Assembly (NCBI GenBank): GCA_027026255.1 | Contig: JALVOT010000007.1 | Coordinates: 62,001-126,000 of the forward strand | DNA: 64,000 bases | Direction: 5' to 3' | Source of the DNA: Caldifarciminota bacterium | GTDB taxonomy: Bacteria; Hydrothermota; Tepidihabitantia; SM23-42 | Shown here: piece by piece, positions 25,126-33,942 of the stretch | Layout: the number at the start of each line of letters is the position of its first letter | Position numbering within the stretch: position 1 is the first letter of the stretch | The notes under the pieces: generated by a model | Seen by the model: only the letters and a program-made list of their open reading frames with translations | The model's database searches: none | Told to the model about the DNA's origin: nothing | Program-made: the position numbers and the translations under genes

Positions 25126-26313
25126 ATGGACCTTTTTAAGAAGTGTCAGGCAACAGTTAAAGAAGTAGAACGGGCGCATCAACTTGGTATCTATCCATAT
25201 TTTACACCTATTGAATCGGTTCAGGACCATCGTGTGATTATTAATGGCAGGGAATATATTATGATTGGTTCCAATGGATATCTTGGCCTGGCTGCTGATC
25301 CAAGGATAAAAAAAGCAGCGATCGAGGCGGTTGAAAAGTATGGTTCAACCTGTTCCGGTTCAAGATTTTTAAACGGCACCCTTGATATCCATATAAACCT
25401 TGAAAATGACCTTGCCCGTTTTTTCAACAAAGAAGGGGCAATCATATTTTCCACCGGTTTCCAGACCAATCTTGGTATTATCTCAGCAATTGCTGGAAAA
25501 AATGATATTATCCTTATCGACCGACAGAACCACGCTTCAATCATTGACGGCTGTCGATTGTCATTTGCCGATTTAAAAAAATACCGCCATAATGATATTG
25601 AAGACCTTGAAAGAATTTTGAAATCACTTCCCGACAACAAGGGAAGATTAATAATTGTCGATGGTGTCTTCAGTATGGAAGGGGACCTTGCCAATCTTCC
25701 TGAAATTGTAAAATTGAAACATAAATATGATGCACGCCTGATGGTTGACGACGCCCATGGGATCGGTGTCCTGGGTGAAAACGGGAAGGGCACCTGTGAA
25801 CATTTCGGACTGCTCGATGAAGTAGACATTATTATGGGTACATTCAGCAAATCCTTCGCCTCCTTAGGTGGTTTTGTGGTTGCGGACAAGGATGTAATCA
25901 CCTATATCAAACATACCGCCCGGGCGTTAATTTTCTCGGCGAGTATGACCCCGGCATCAGTTGCCAGTGCCCAGGTGGCACTTAATATAATAAAAAAAGA
26001 ACCGCAAAGAAGAAAGCGCCTCTGGGAAATTACCGAAAAAATAATTAAAGGATTCAGGGAAATTGGGTTTGATACCGGAAACAGTGAAACACCGGTAATC
26101 CCGGTTATCATCGGTGAGGATGAAAAATGTTTTACATTCTGGAAATGGCTTTATGAAGAAGGCATATTTGCCAATCCTGTGATTTCACCGGCAACACCGC
26201 CAGGACGGGCGCTGATAAGAACAAGTTATATGGCAACCCATACCGATGAGGATATCGAAAAAATCCTTGATGTATTCAGAAGAAGTGCTGAAAAGTTCGA
26301 ATTAACCCGATGA
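25126..26313 (+). CDS. Alpha-oxoamine synthase, serine palmitoyltransferase-like
   Basis: PLP enzymes of this family condense an amino acid with an acyl-CoA. The PLP lysine is Lys242 in GTFSKSFASLGG; His136 (NHAS) stacks on the cofactor and VDDAHG (about 208-212) binds it. The family includes serine palmitoyltransferase, glycine C-acetyltransferase and BioF. Here the opening FTPIESVQDHRVIINGRE and YIMIGSNGYLGL resemble bacterial serine palmitoyltransferases. No threonine dehydrogenase or biotin genes lie nearby, and the next gene, an acyltransferase-type GNAT, overlaps by four bases. So first step of sphingoid-base synthesis is the favoured role; substrate is inferred. Confidence 0.85.
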   Translation: MDLFKKCQATVKEVERAHQLGIYPYFTPIESVQDHRVIINGREYIMIGSNGYLGLAADPRIKKAAIEAVEKYGSTCSGSRFLNGTLDIHINLENDLARFFNKEGAIIFSTGFQTNLGIISAIAGKNDIILIDRQNHASIIDGCRLSFADLKKYRHNDIEDLERILKSLPDNKGRLIIVDGVFSMEGDLANLPEIVKLKHKYDARLMVDDAHGIGVLGENGKGTCEHFGLLDEVDIIMGTFSKSFASLGGFVVADKDVITYIKHTARALIFSASMTPASVASAQVALNIIKKEPQRRKRLWEITEKIIKGFREIGFDTGNSETPVIPVIIGEDEKCFTFWKWLYEEGIFANPVISPATPPGRALIRTSYMATHTDEDIEKILDVFRRSAEKFELTR

Positions 26314-27425
26314 TTGAAATCAAATCCGTGAAAGATAAAAAGTCCTTAAAAGAATTTGTTGAATATCCATATCAACTTTATAAAGAGAATAAATACTGGG
26401 TCCCGCCATTAAGGCGGGATGTCTATAAACTTCTTGATAAAAAAACCAACCCATTCTGGGAACATGCTGAGGCAGAATTTTTTCTTGCCTATCGCAACAA
26501 TAAACTGGCGGGAAGGATTGCTGCAATTATTGACTATAACTATATTGACTTCTGGAATGAAAAGACCGGATATTTCGGCTTTTTTGAGTGCGATGACGAC
26601 GAAGATGCAGCACGCGCTCTTTTTCATGCGGTCAAAAGATTCCACCATGAAAAGGGGATGGAAAAATTCATTGGTCCGATGAACCCATCAACAAATGATA
26701 CCTGTGCCTTTCTTTTGGAAGGCTATTTCTCACCGCCTTTCATAATGATGCCCTATAACCCTGAATATTACCACCGTCTGGTTGAATACTGCGGTTTGAC
26801 CAAAGCAAAAGACCTTTTTGCCTATTATATTGAAACGAAGAAGGCACCAATGGATTATTTGGAAAGACTCAGCTCTGTCGTGCGTAAACGAGTCAGGGAC
26901 CTAAAAGTCAGGCCGGTGAACCTGAATGATTTTGTAAATGAAGTAAAGAAGATTCAAGAAGTGTATAACGATGCCTGGAGTAGAAACTGGGGATTTGTGC
27001 CAATGACCGATGCCGAATTCAAAGCGATGGCGAAAGAATTGAAGTCGTTTGTGATTGCCGATTTTGTAATTATTATTGAGATTGATAATGTCCCGGCTGC
27101 TGTTTCGCTTACGGTTCCAGATTATAATTTTGTCCTGAAAAAGATGAATGGTCGATTAGGTCCTATTGAGATAATTAAATTCTTATATTACCGGAAAAAA
27201 ATCAAAGAAGCCCGGCTTATGGTTATGGGGGTCAGAAGGCAGTTTCAGAAGATGGGATTGGAGGCATTAATGTTTTTGGAAACATTCAAGGCGGGAGAAC
27301 GTCTGGGTGTGACCGGTGGTGAATTATCCTGGATCCTTGAGGACAACCACGAAACGAATAATACGATTCGTAAGATGGACGGCAGATTATATAAAAAATA
27401 TCGAATCTATCAAGGGAGAGTGTAG
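26310..27425 (+). CDS. GNAT-superfamily protein, candidate N-acyltransferase
   Basis: The 371-residue protein belongs to a family opening with YQLYKENKYWVPPLRRDV and FWEHAEAEFFLAYRNNKLAG, continuing GYFGFFEC and GPMNPSTNDTCAFLLEGY, with a second GNAT-like half (about 200-360). Such proteins are usually annotated as N-acetyltransferases without proof. Its start overlaps the serine-palmitoyltransferase-like gene by four bases. In Caulobacter a GNAT-type protein is the bacterial ceramide synthase, so an acyl transfer to the sphingoid base is a reasonable hypothesis. The third enzyme (a ceramide reductase) is not in the window. Confidence 0.8.
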   Translation: MIEIKSVKDKKSLKEFVEYPYQLYKENKYWVPPLRRDVYKLLDKKTNPFWEHAEAEFFLAYRNNKLAGRIAAIIDYNYIDFWNEKTGYFGFFECDDDEDAARALFHAVKRFHHEKGMEKFIGPMNPSTNDTCAFLLEGYFSPPFIMMPYNPEYYHRLVEYCGLTKAKDLFAYYIETKKAPMDYLERLSSVVRKRVRDLKVRPVNLNDFVNEVKKIQEVYNDAWSRNWGFVPMTDAEFKAMAKELKSFVIADFVIIIEIDNVPAAVSLTVPDYNFVLKKMNGRLGPIEIIKFLYYRKKIKEARLMVMGVRRQFQKMGLEALMFLETFKAGERLGVTGGELSWILEDNHETNNTIRKMDGRLYKKYRIYQGRV

Positions 27426-27426
27426 T

Positions 27427-28521
27427 ATGGCAAAATACCGTATCGCCTGGCTTCCGGGTGATGGCATCGGTAAGGATGTGCTTGATGCCGCAAAGATTGT
27501 CCTGGCAAAAATAGGGCTTGATGCGGAATATCTTCCGGGCGACATCGGCTGGGAATTCTGGTGTACAGAAGGTGACCCCCTGCCCAAAAGGACAATTCAA
27601 TTAATGAAGGATACTGACTGTGCAATGTTTGGAGCCATTACATCAAAACCGAGCACCATTGCCAATTCTGAACTCATCCCCGAATTGCAGAACAAAGGTT
27701 ATGTCTATCGCAGTCCAATTGTGCGTATTCGTCAGAAATTTGACCTCTATATATGTAAAAGACCCTGTCGTGCCTATCCTGGTAATCCGCTCAACTATAA
27801 AGAAGGGATTGATATTGTAGTATTCAGGGAAAATACAGAAGGTCTCTATGCAGGGGTTGAATTCTTCCCAATTCCTGATGAGATGTTTAATATAAAAGGA
27901 ATGGAAAAGGTGCCTAAGGATGCTGCGATTTCTTTAAAGGTAAATACACCGAAAGGCTGTGCAAGAATCATAAAAACGGCATTTGAATTCGCCCGGGCGA
28001 ATAATCGTAAAAAAGTGACCTGCGTTCACAAGGCGAATGTCGTAAGGGCGACCGACGGACTATTCCTCAAAAAATTCAATGAAATTGCAAAAGATTATCC
28101 AGAAATTGAGCCGGATAATGCAAATGTTGATTCACTCTGTCAGTGGCTCTTAAAACGACCCTTTAATTATGATGTCCTGGTTGCTCCAAACCTCTACGGT
28201 GATATTATATCCGACCTCTGTGCCCAGATGGTGGGCGGCCTCGGTTTCGGAGCGAGTGCCAATATTGGCGATGACTATGCACTCTTTGAACCCACCCATG
28301 GTTCAGCACCCAAATATGCCGGCCAGTATAAAGTTAATCCCATTGCTACAATCATCGCCTCAAGAATGATGCTGGAATACCTCGGTGAAGTTGACGCCGC
28401 CCGGAGTTTGGAGAAAGCGGTTGAAGAAGTTATAAAAGAAGGCAGAGTGCGAACCTATGATATGGGAGGTAATGCCACAACACTTGAAATGGCACAGGCA
28501 ATCGCAGATAAAATTTCTTAA
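27427..28521 (+). CDS. NAD-type isocitrate/isopropylmalate dehydrogenase family enzyme
   Basis: The 364-residue decarboxylating dehydrogenase has GDGIGKDVLDAA at the start, the substrate loop RSPIVRIRQKFDLYICKRP, the Lys-Asp chemistry region HKANVVRATDG and NLYGDIISDL, and NAD-binding EPTHGSAPKYAG. The substrate loop has Ser and Arg positions nearer to isocitrate or homoisocitrate enzymes than to classical LeuB. ATG at 27427 follows a GGGAGAG site; an upstream frame overlaps the GNAT gene and is not used. It precedes LeuC/LeuD-type subunits, so it could act in the TCA cycle, leucine or a 2-oxoacid elongation pathway; the substrate is not settled. Confidence 0.9.
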   Translation: MAKYRIAWLPGDGIGKDVLDAAKIVLAKIGLDAEYLPGDIGWEFWCTEGDPLPKRTIQLMKDTDCAMFGAITSKPSTIANSELIPELQNKGYVYRSPIVRIRQKFDLYICKRPCRAYPGNPLNYKEGIDIVVFRENTEGLYAGVEFFPIPDEMFNIKGMEKVPKDAAISLKVNTPKGCARIIKTAFEFARANNRKKVTCVHKANVVRATDGLFLKKFNEIAKDYPEIEPDNANVDSLCQWLLKRPFNYDVLVAPNLYGDIISDLCAQMVGGLGFGASANIGDDYALFEPTHGSAPKYAGQYKVNPIATIIASRMMLEYLGEVDAARSLEKAVEEVIKEGRVRTYDMGGNATTLEMAQAIADKIS

Positions 28522-28528
28522 ATTTTAA

Positions 28529-29767
28529 ATGACCATCATTGAAAAAATTTTTTCCCGCGCCTCCGGAACCAGGGTAAAATCCGGGGATTATATCTGGGCG
28601 AATCTTGACCTTGTGGCGATGCGTGATTTCGGTGGTCCAAATGTTGTGCGTGAATATAAAACATATTTTGACAATTCAAGGGTATTCAATCCTGAAAAAA
28701 TCGTTATTACATTCGACCTTCATATACCAGCCCGTAATGAACTGGTGGCAAATAATCAAAATATCTTAAGGGAATTCGCCCGGGAACAGGGTCTGAAATT
28801 ATTTGATGTGAATAATGGTATTGGTCAGCATATTATTATTGAAAATGGTCTTGTAAGACCCGGCGATATTGTCATCGGCACGGACAGCCATATGAATCTG
28901 CTCGGTGCAATCGGTGTTGCCGGCTTCGGTATGGGCACCACTGATATCGCCGGAGCAATGTATAAGGGCCGCGCCTGGTTTCGGGTTCCTTCAACAATAA
29001 AAATTGTGGTCTGCGGCGAATTCCAGAAATTTGTTGGTGCCAAGGATTTAATTCTATATATAGTAAAAAAGCTCAAAACCGATGGTGCATTGAACCGGGC
29101 GATAGAATTCTCTGGAGAGACTATCGAAAAAATGAATCTTGCCGCAAGGATTACCATTGCAAGTATGGTTACTGAAATGTCTGGAGATATCGGCTTTATC
29201 GAGCCTTCAGGTGAGATTCTGGAATTTATCGGCAAGCAAGAAGATGCTGAACCGATTACTGCCCATCCTGATGCCCAATATGATGAAATTTATGAATTCA
29301 ATGTGGATGAACTCAAACCCCAGATTGCCTGTCCCCATTCACCAGACAATGTGAAAGATGTCAAGGAACTTACCGGAACAAAGGTTGACCAGGTATTTAT
29401 CGGTTCCTGCACAAACGGCAGATTTGAAGATTTAAAAATTGCCGCCGAGATTTTAAAAGGGAAAAGAGTAAAGCCCGGGCTGCGTCTGATTATCGTGCCT
29501 GCAACAATGCAGGTCGCCAAAAAGGCGGTTGAGCAGGGACTTTATGAGACATTTCTCTATGCCGGGGCAGTCATAACAAATCCAGGATGTGCACTCTGCA
29601 CTACCGGCCATCCCGGCATCCTTGCTCCGGATGAGGCAATGGTTTCAACCTCAAATCGAAATTTTATCGGTAAACTGGGAAAAGGTGCTATGGTCTATCT
29701 TGCATCACCGGCTACTGCCGCTGCCACGGCAATAAAGGGCGTAATTACCGACCCCAAAGAGATATGA
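28529..29767 (+). CDS. leuC: Isopropylmalate/homoaconitate-type dehydratase, large subunit
   Basis: This is the iron-sulfur subunit of an aconitase-family hydro-lyase of the two-subunit archaeal/bacterial type. Of 412 residues, the cluster ligands appear in IGSCTNG (about 290) and CALCTTGHPG (about 352, Cys pair), with GTDSHMNLLGA earlier. The shorter length compared with E. coli LeuC (466) fits the LeuC2/HacA subgroup. It starts seven bases after the dehydrogenase and overlaps LeuD by four. No leuA is visible, so it may serve as an aconitase or homoaconitase; the name gives family, not proven reaction. Confidence 0.9.
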   Translation: MTIIEKIFSRASGTRVKSGDYIWANLDLVAMRDFGGPNVVREYKTYFDNSRVFNPEKIVITFDLHIPARNELVANNQNILREFAREQGLKLFDVNNGIGQHIIIENGLVRPGDIVIGTDSHMNLLGAIGVAGFGMGTTDIAGAMYKGRAWFRVPSTIKIVVCGEFQKFVGAKDLILYIVKKLKTDGALNRAIEFSGETIEKMNLAARITIASMVTEMSGDIGFIEPSGEILEFIGKQEDAEPITAHPDAQYDEIYEFNVDELKPQIACPHSPDNVKDVKELTGTKVDQVFIGSCTNGRFEDLKIAAEILKGKRVKPGLRLIIVPATMQVAKKAVEQGLYETFLYAGAVITNPGCALCTTGHPGILAPDEAMVSTSNRNFIGKLGKGAMVYLASPATAAATAIKGVITDPKEI

Positions 29768-30255
29768 TATTTAAGGGTAGAGTCTGGAAATTCGGGGATG
29801 ATATTGATACCGATCAAATCTATCCGGGTCGCTATCTACCGATTATCGATAAAAAAGAGATGGCAAAACATGCAATGGAAGGCACGACTCGGGCAAAGGA
29901 GTTCAGAGAGAATCTTAAACCAGGTGATATCATTGTTGCGGGGAAGAACTTCGGCTGCGGTTCTTCGCGTGAACATGCACCGGTGGCAATTAAAGAAGCA
30001 GGAATAGTATGTGTCGTCGCCCGATCATTCGCAAGGATTTTTCGAAGAAATGCAGTAAATATCGGCCTGGCAATTATTCAATTCGAAAAGGTTGAGGAAA
30101 TCAAAGATGGCGATAGCATCGAAGTGAACCTCAAGACCGGTCGCATCGAAGACCTTACAACTAAAAAGGTCTATTCCGGAATTACCGTTTCAAAACTTGA
30201 GCTCGAGATTATGCAAGCCGGTGGATTATTAAATTATCTAAGGATGATAAAATGA
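29764..30255 (+). CDS. leuD: Isopropylmalate/homoaconitate-type dehydratase, small subunit
   Basis: The 163-residue protein is the swivelling domain that completes the active site: DDIDTDQIYPGRYL, FGCGSSREHAP (catalytic Ser/Arg loop) and RSFARIFRRNAVNIGL are the expected motifs. The loop after the first motif, which controls substrate choice, reads YPGRYLPII; sequence alone does not settle isopropylmalate versus homoaconitate or citrate. Overlaps LeuC (ATGA) and the HD gene (ATGA), so three coupled genes. Confidence 0.92.
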   Translation: MIFKGRVWKFGDDIDTDQIYPGRYLPIIDKKEMAKHAMEGTTRAKEFRENLKPGDIIVAGKNFGCGSSREHAPVAIKEAGIVCVVARSFARIFRRNAVNIGLAIIQFEKVEEIKDGDSIEVNLKTGRIEDLTTKKVYSGITVSKLELEIMQAGGLLNYLRMIK

Positions 30256-30767
30256 ACCAGGCATATGTAGTAAAAATCTTTCCCGAAATAAAAAAAATTA
30301 AAGACCGAAATCTGCGCCAGACCGTAATATCCACCTGGCTTCGGGCTGTTAAAATCGGCGGCTGGAAGCGGATTGATGATATCCCATTCACCCTGCTTAT
30401 AAAGACGAAGAAGAGCCTTATTGAGCATACCCGCTCCGTTACCAATATGGCAATGGCAGTGGCAAGAATAAGGACCGATGTAGATATGGATACAATAATT
30501 GCCGGGGGGCTGCTGCATGATGTCGGAAAACTTCTTGAGTTCAAGAGGTCGGGCAGGAAATTTATAAAAAGCCCCCAGGGCAAATTGATAAGGCATCCGG
30601 TCTCTGGATATGGCCTGGCATTGGAATCAGGTGTGCCGGTTGCTATCAGCCATATCATCGCCGCCCATTCTTATGAGGGAGAAAAGACTGCCCGTTCCAG
30701 AGAAGCGATAATCATTCACCATTGCGACTTTATTGATTTTGATATTGAAAAAGGCGCTCAGTATTGA
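30252..30767 (+). CDS. HD-domain metal-dependent phosphohydrolase
   Basis: The 171-residue protein has the HD signature: EHTRSVTNMA, then GGLLHDVGKLLEF (HD pair) and HIIAAHS with a final His-Asp pair (HHCDFIDFD). These chelate metal for hydrolysis of nucleotides or phosphoesters. It is coupled to leuD by a four-base overlap. Its link to a dehydratase operon is unexplained. The next gene has its own promoter within the stop of this one, so transcription may split here. Confidence 0.88.
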   Translation: MNQAYVVKIFPEIKKIKDRNLRQTVISTWLRAVKIGGWKRIDDIPFTLLIKTKKSLIEHTRSVTNMAMAVARIRTDVDMDTIIAGGLLHDVGKLLEFKRSGRKFIKSPQGKLIRHPVSGYGLALESGVPVAISHIIAAHSYEGEKTARSREAIIIHHCDFIDFDIEKGAQY

Positions 30768-30791
30768 CTATTCTCCAGGAATTAATATAAT
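30764..30791 (+). promoter_or_regulatory. Internal promoter of the polysaccharide cluster, leaderless type
   Basis: TTGACT (30764-30769) overlaps the HD gene's TGA; 16 bases later TATAAT (30786-30791), then six bases to ATG at 30798. Confidence 0.82.
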
Positions 30792-30797
30792 TGTCCA

Positions 30798-31682
30798 ATG
30801 AAGATTTCTATTGTTGTCCCTGCCTATAATGAAGCAGTGAATATTCCCTTTTTAGTCGAAGAATTTGACGAGTTTGTGAAGAAGCATAAAAATTATGAAG
30901 TAATCATTGTTGACGACGGCAGCGAGGATGGAACATTTGATGTTGCCAATGATTATAAAAGAAAATATCTCAAATGCATCAGGCACAAACGTAATTTCGG
31001 CAAAACCAGGGCGATAATTTCCGGCACCCAGGTTGCCAGCGGCGATGTTATTGTAATCTTCGATGCGGATCTACAATACAACCCGAATGATATTCCGAAA
31101 TTGATTGAACTGATTGAAAAGGGCGCTGATGTTGCCACCGGCTGGAAACAGGGAAAATACAGTAAAAAATTTGTCTCTAACATCTATAACTTCTGGGCAC
31201 GAAAACTTTTCGGACTTGAAGTCCACGACCTCAATGCAATTAAGGCGTTTAAAAAAGAGATAATAAAAGAGATCCCCCTGCGTAAGGATTGGCATCGATA
31301 TATCGTTCCCCTTGCCGCAAGTGCCGGTTTTAAGATTGCTGAAATAAAGGTCAATCTAAGGCCAAGAAGGTTCGGGGTCCCGAAATATCAAAAAAAGACA
31401 AGAATTCTGATCGGCCTGTTTGACCTTCTGGCGGTTAAATTTCAGTTAACATTTATGCAGAAACCCCTGCTCTATTTTGGAACGATTGGCTTCTTCTCAA
31501 TCCTCTCGGGTATCATCATCGGGCTGGTGGCAATCATTTTAAGATTATTTGGCCATGGATTCAGACCCCTTTTATATCTTGTGCTCCTTCTGGTAATCGC
31601 CGGGATACTTCTATTCTCCCTGGGTCTTATTGGTGAGGCGATCAGAGCAATTATCGACCGACTTGAAAGGCGTGAAATCTAA
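30798..31682 (+). CDS. Family 2 glycosyltransferase with C-terminal membrane helices (DPM/DPG-synthase-like)
   Basis: The 294-residue protein has the GT-A core: VVPAYNEAVNIPFLVEEF, then DDGSEDGTFD and the DADLQYNP metal motif, followed by a charged region and two C-terminal transmembrane helices (about 225-245 and 257-280). The layout is that of dolichyl- or undecaprenyl-phosphate sugar synthases such as GtrB, which load a lipid carrier. Next come a flippase-like membrane protein and two UDP-sugar enzymes, so a lipid-linked sugar pathway at the inner membrane is likely. Acceptor and sugar cannot be named. Confidence 0.9.
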   Translation: MKISIVVPAYNEAVNIPFLVEEFDEFVKKHKNYEVIIVDDGSEDGTFDVANDYKRKYLKCIRHKRNFGKTRAIISGTQVASGDVIVIFDADLQYNPNDIPKLIELIEKGADVATGWKQGKYSKKFVSNIYNFWARKLFGLEVHDLNAIKAFKKEIIKEIPLRKDWHRYIVPLAASAGFKIAEIKVNLRPRRFGVPKYQKKTRILIGLFDLLAVKFQLTFMQKPLLYFGTIGFFSILSGIIIGLVAIILRLFGHGFRPLLYLVLLLVIAGILLFSLGLIGEAIRAIIDRLERREI

Positions 31683-32610
31683 AGGTCTCTACACAATCCT
31701 CAGGATTCTCATCGGCATATTGCTTATCGGTTTTTTGCTGTGGAAACTGGATATCCAGAAAATCCTTTTAAATATCAAAACCATGCGTTTGGATTTTCTC
31801 GTTTATGCATTGATCCCTTACTTTTTTTTTATTGTGGTTTCGGCCTGGCGCTGGCAGGTGTTACTCGACTTAAAAAAATTAAAACTGGGATTTGGCCGCA
31901 CCTTAATCATATACTTTATTGCATTTTTTTTTAATAACTTCTTACCAACCACAGTGGGCGGCGATGTAATCAGGGTCATATATTCATCAAAGACAAGAAA
32001 GGCCGATGCCCTGGCGGTTGTGCTTGTAGACCGCATCCTGGGATTTGTTGGGCTGTTCATATTTGCATTGGCAGCAGTGGTCTATCTGATGATTATCAAA
32101 GGACAGAGTGAATTCCTCCCCTTTGTAATTATCGGTCTTCTGGCAATAATAATTATCACCCTGATCCTGTTTTCCCAAAAGGCATATCGTATGATTTCAC
32201 CGTTGATTGACAAGATTAAACTATGGAAATTAGGATTTCACCTCAACCGACTCCACAACTCTGCCACTGAATTCGGAGGGGCATGGGGTCCAATTACCCT
32301 GTGTATTATTCAGTCAATCTTGATTCAAGCCCTGCTCGCCTTACCCCCGTATTTCGTGATGCAGGCAATCGGCAACTTTTCGGTAGGACTCTTACCATTT
32401 TTTATCTATATCCCAATCATCAATGTCGTCTCAATGATTCCAATCTCTTTTAACGCCCTGGGGGTAAGGGAAAATGCCTATGTTGTGCTCTTTTCAAGAG
32501 TTGGTTTAAGCGGTGAGGTCGCTTTGACCATATCCTTAGTCTCTTTCTTCTTGATATTCTTATATTCTCTCCTGGGTGGATTATTTTTTCTCTTTTACAA
32601 GAGAAGATAA
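31672..32610 (+). CDS. Flippase-like integral membrane protein (UPF0104/AglD-type)
   Basis: The protein has about eight hydrophobic helices and the family's FFNNFLPTTVGGDVIRV and VLVDRILGFVGLF motifs, found in lysylphosphatidylglycerol synthase-like transmembrane domains and in archaeal AglD-related flippases. It is thought to move lipids or lipid-linked sugars. The start is uncertain: GTG at 31672 is used, overlapping the glycosyltransferase end by 11 bases; upstream starts at 31663 (TTG) or 31630 (GTG) are also open. Its place between the glycosyltransferase and ugd argues for a role in the same pathway. Confidence 0.82.
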   Translation: MKSKGLYTILRILIGILLIGFLLWKLDIQKILLNIKTMRLDFLVYALIPYFFFIVVSAWRWQVLLDLKKLKLGFGRTLIIYFIAFFFNNFLPTTVGGDVIRVIYSSKTRKADALAVVLVDRILGFVGLFIFALAAVVYLMIIKGQSEFLPFVIIGLLAIIIITLILFSQKAYRMISPLIDKIKLWKLGFHLNRLHNSATEFGGAWGPITLCIIQSILIQALLALPPYFVMQAIGNFSVGLLPFFIYIPIINVVSMIPISFNALGVRENAYVVLFSRVGLSGEVALTISLVSFFLIFLYSLLGGLFFLFYKRR

Positions 32611-32652
32611 AATGGCAGTTCCTCAATTTTTTATTTTTGGAAAGGAGGTTTT

Positions 32653-33942
32653 ATGAAGGTTTGTATGATTGGAACTGGTTATGTGGGTCTTGTCTCAGGA
32701 ACCTGTCTGGCTGAGATCGGGCATCAGGTTATCTGCGTTGATAATGATAAAAAAAAGATTGACATATTAAAAAGTGGTGGTATCCCTATATATGAACCGG
32801 GTCTTGAAGAACTCGTGACAAAGAATGTCACCCAGGGAAGATTAAAATTCAGCACCTCAATAAAAGAAGGTGTGGAAGAATCACTCTTTCTCTTTATTGC
32901 AGTAGGAACACCACCCAAGGATAATGGTGAACCGGACCTTTCCAGTGTGGAAAATGTTGCTGCAGAAATTGGTCAGACGATGAATGATTATAAGATTATT
33001 GTTGAAAAAAGCACGGTTCCGGTCCAGACCGGGAACTGGATTAAGACTGTGGTTCAGAGGTTCAGTCGTAAGGTCAGCGATTTTGATGTTGCATCAAATC
33101 CTGAGTTTCTCAGGGAAGGTTCCGCAGTTGAGGATTTTCTCAAACCAGACCGGATTGTCCTTGGTGTTGAGAATGACCGCGCCCGGGATAAACTATTAGA
33201 ATTATATAAACCGATTAACGCACCAAAGATTGTCACCGATATCGCCAGTGCGGAACTGATAAAACACGCTTCCAACTCCTTCCTTTCAACAAAAATCTCT
33301 TTTATCAATGCGATATCAATTATCTGTGAAAAATCCGGCGCCGATGTGATGAAGGTGGCTGAAGGTATGGGCTTGGATAAACGAATCGGCCGGGCATTTT
33401 TGAATGCCGGGGCTGGTTTTGGTGGATTCTGTTTTCCCAAAGATTTGATGGCATTTATCGGAATTTCAAAGAAACTCGGTTATGATTTTCGGCTTTTAGA
33501 AGAGGTCTACAGAATCAACCAGGAACAGATGCTGAGAATGGTGAAGAAACTTGAACAGATACTCTGGAATCTCCGGGGAAAAAAGATTGGTGTCTTAGGA
33601 CTTTCATTCAAACCAAATACCGATGATATGAGGTTTGCACCATCAATTACGATTATCCAGGAACTAAAAAAAGAAGGGGCGATGGTTCAGGCATATGACC
33701 CTGTGGCAATGGAAAAAGCAAAGACTATTATGCCTGAGATAAAATACTGCCAGAATCCATATGAAGTAGCCCGCGGTGCAGATGCAATTATTCTTATAAC
33801 CGAATGGAAAGAATTTCGATCCCTGGATTTAAAGAGATTACGCGAACTGATGCGTCAACCCGTGTTCCTTGATGGTCGCAATGTCTTTGAATCAGAATCG
33901 ATGGAAAAATTGGGATTTATCTATTCCGGAGTGGGTCGATGA
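32653..33942 (+). CDS. ugd: UDP-glucose 6-dehydrogenase
   Basis: Ugd oxidises UDP-glucose twice to UDP-glucuronate. The 429-residue protein has the NAD Rossmann start MKVCMIGTGYVGLVSG, the catalytic Cys in GAGFGGFCFPKD, and the C-terminal UDP-binding domain with LSFKPNTDDMR. A strong AAGGAGG site precedes the ATG by about six bases. The following gene, a UDP-glucuronate decarboxylase, overlaps by four bases, so the pair makes UDP-xylose. Confidence 0.96.
   Translation: MKVCMIGTGYVGLVSGTCLAEIGHQVICVDNDKKKIDILKSGGIPIYEPGLEELVTKNVTQGRLKFSTSIKEGVEESLFLFIAVGTPPKDNGEPDLSSVENVAAEIGQTMNDYKIIVEKSTVPVQTGNWIKTVVQRFSRKVSDFDVASNPEFLREGSAVEDFLKPDRIVLGVENDRARDKLLELYKPINAPKIVTDIASAELIKHASNSFLSTKISFINAISIICEKSGADVMKVAEGMGLDKRIGRAFLNAGAGFGGFCFPKDLMAFIGISKKLGYDFRLLEEVYRINQEQMLRMVKKLEQILWNLRGKKIGVLGLSFKPNTDDMRFAPSITIIQELKKEGAMVQAYDPVAMEKAKTIMPEIKYCQNPYEVARGADAIILITEWKEFRSLDLKRLRELMRQPVFLDGRNVFESESMEKLGFIYSGVGR

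Noticed and set aside
25221..25901. A 226-codon antisense frame within the serine palmitoyltransferase-like gene
   Set aside because: The sense strand has all catalytic motifs; the antisense product is a shadow rich in Ser and Ile.
27316..27426. Longer N-terminus for the dehydrogenase gene
   Set aside because: The extra part overlaps the GNAT gene out of frame; ATG at 27427 has a ribosome site and fits family length.
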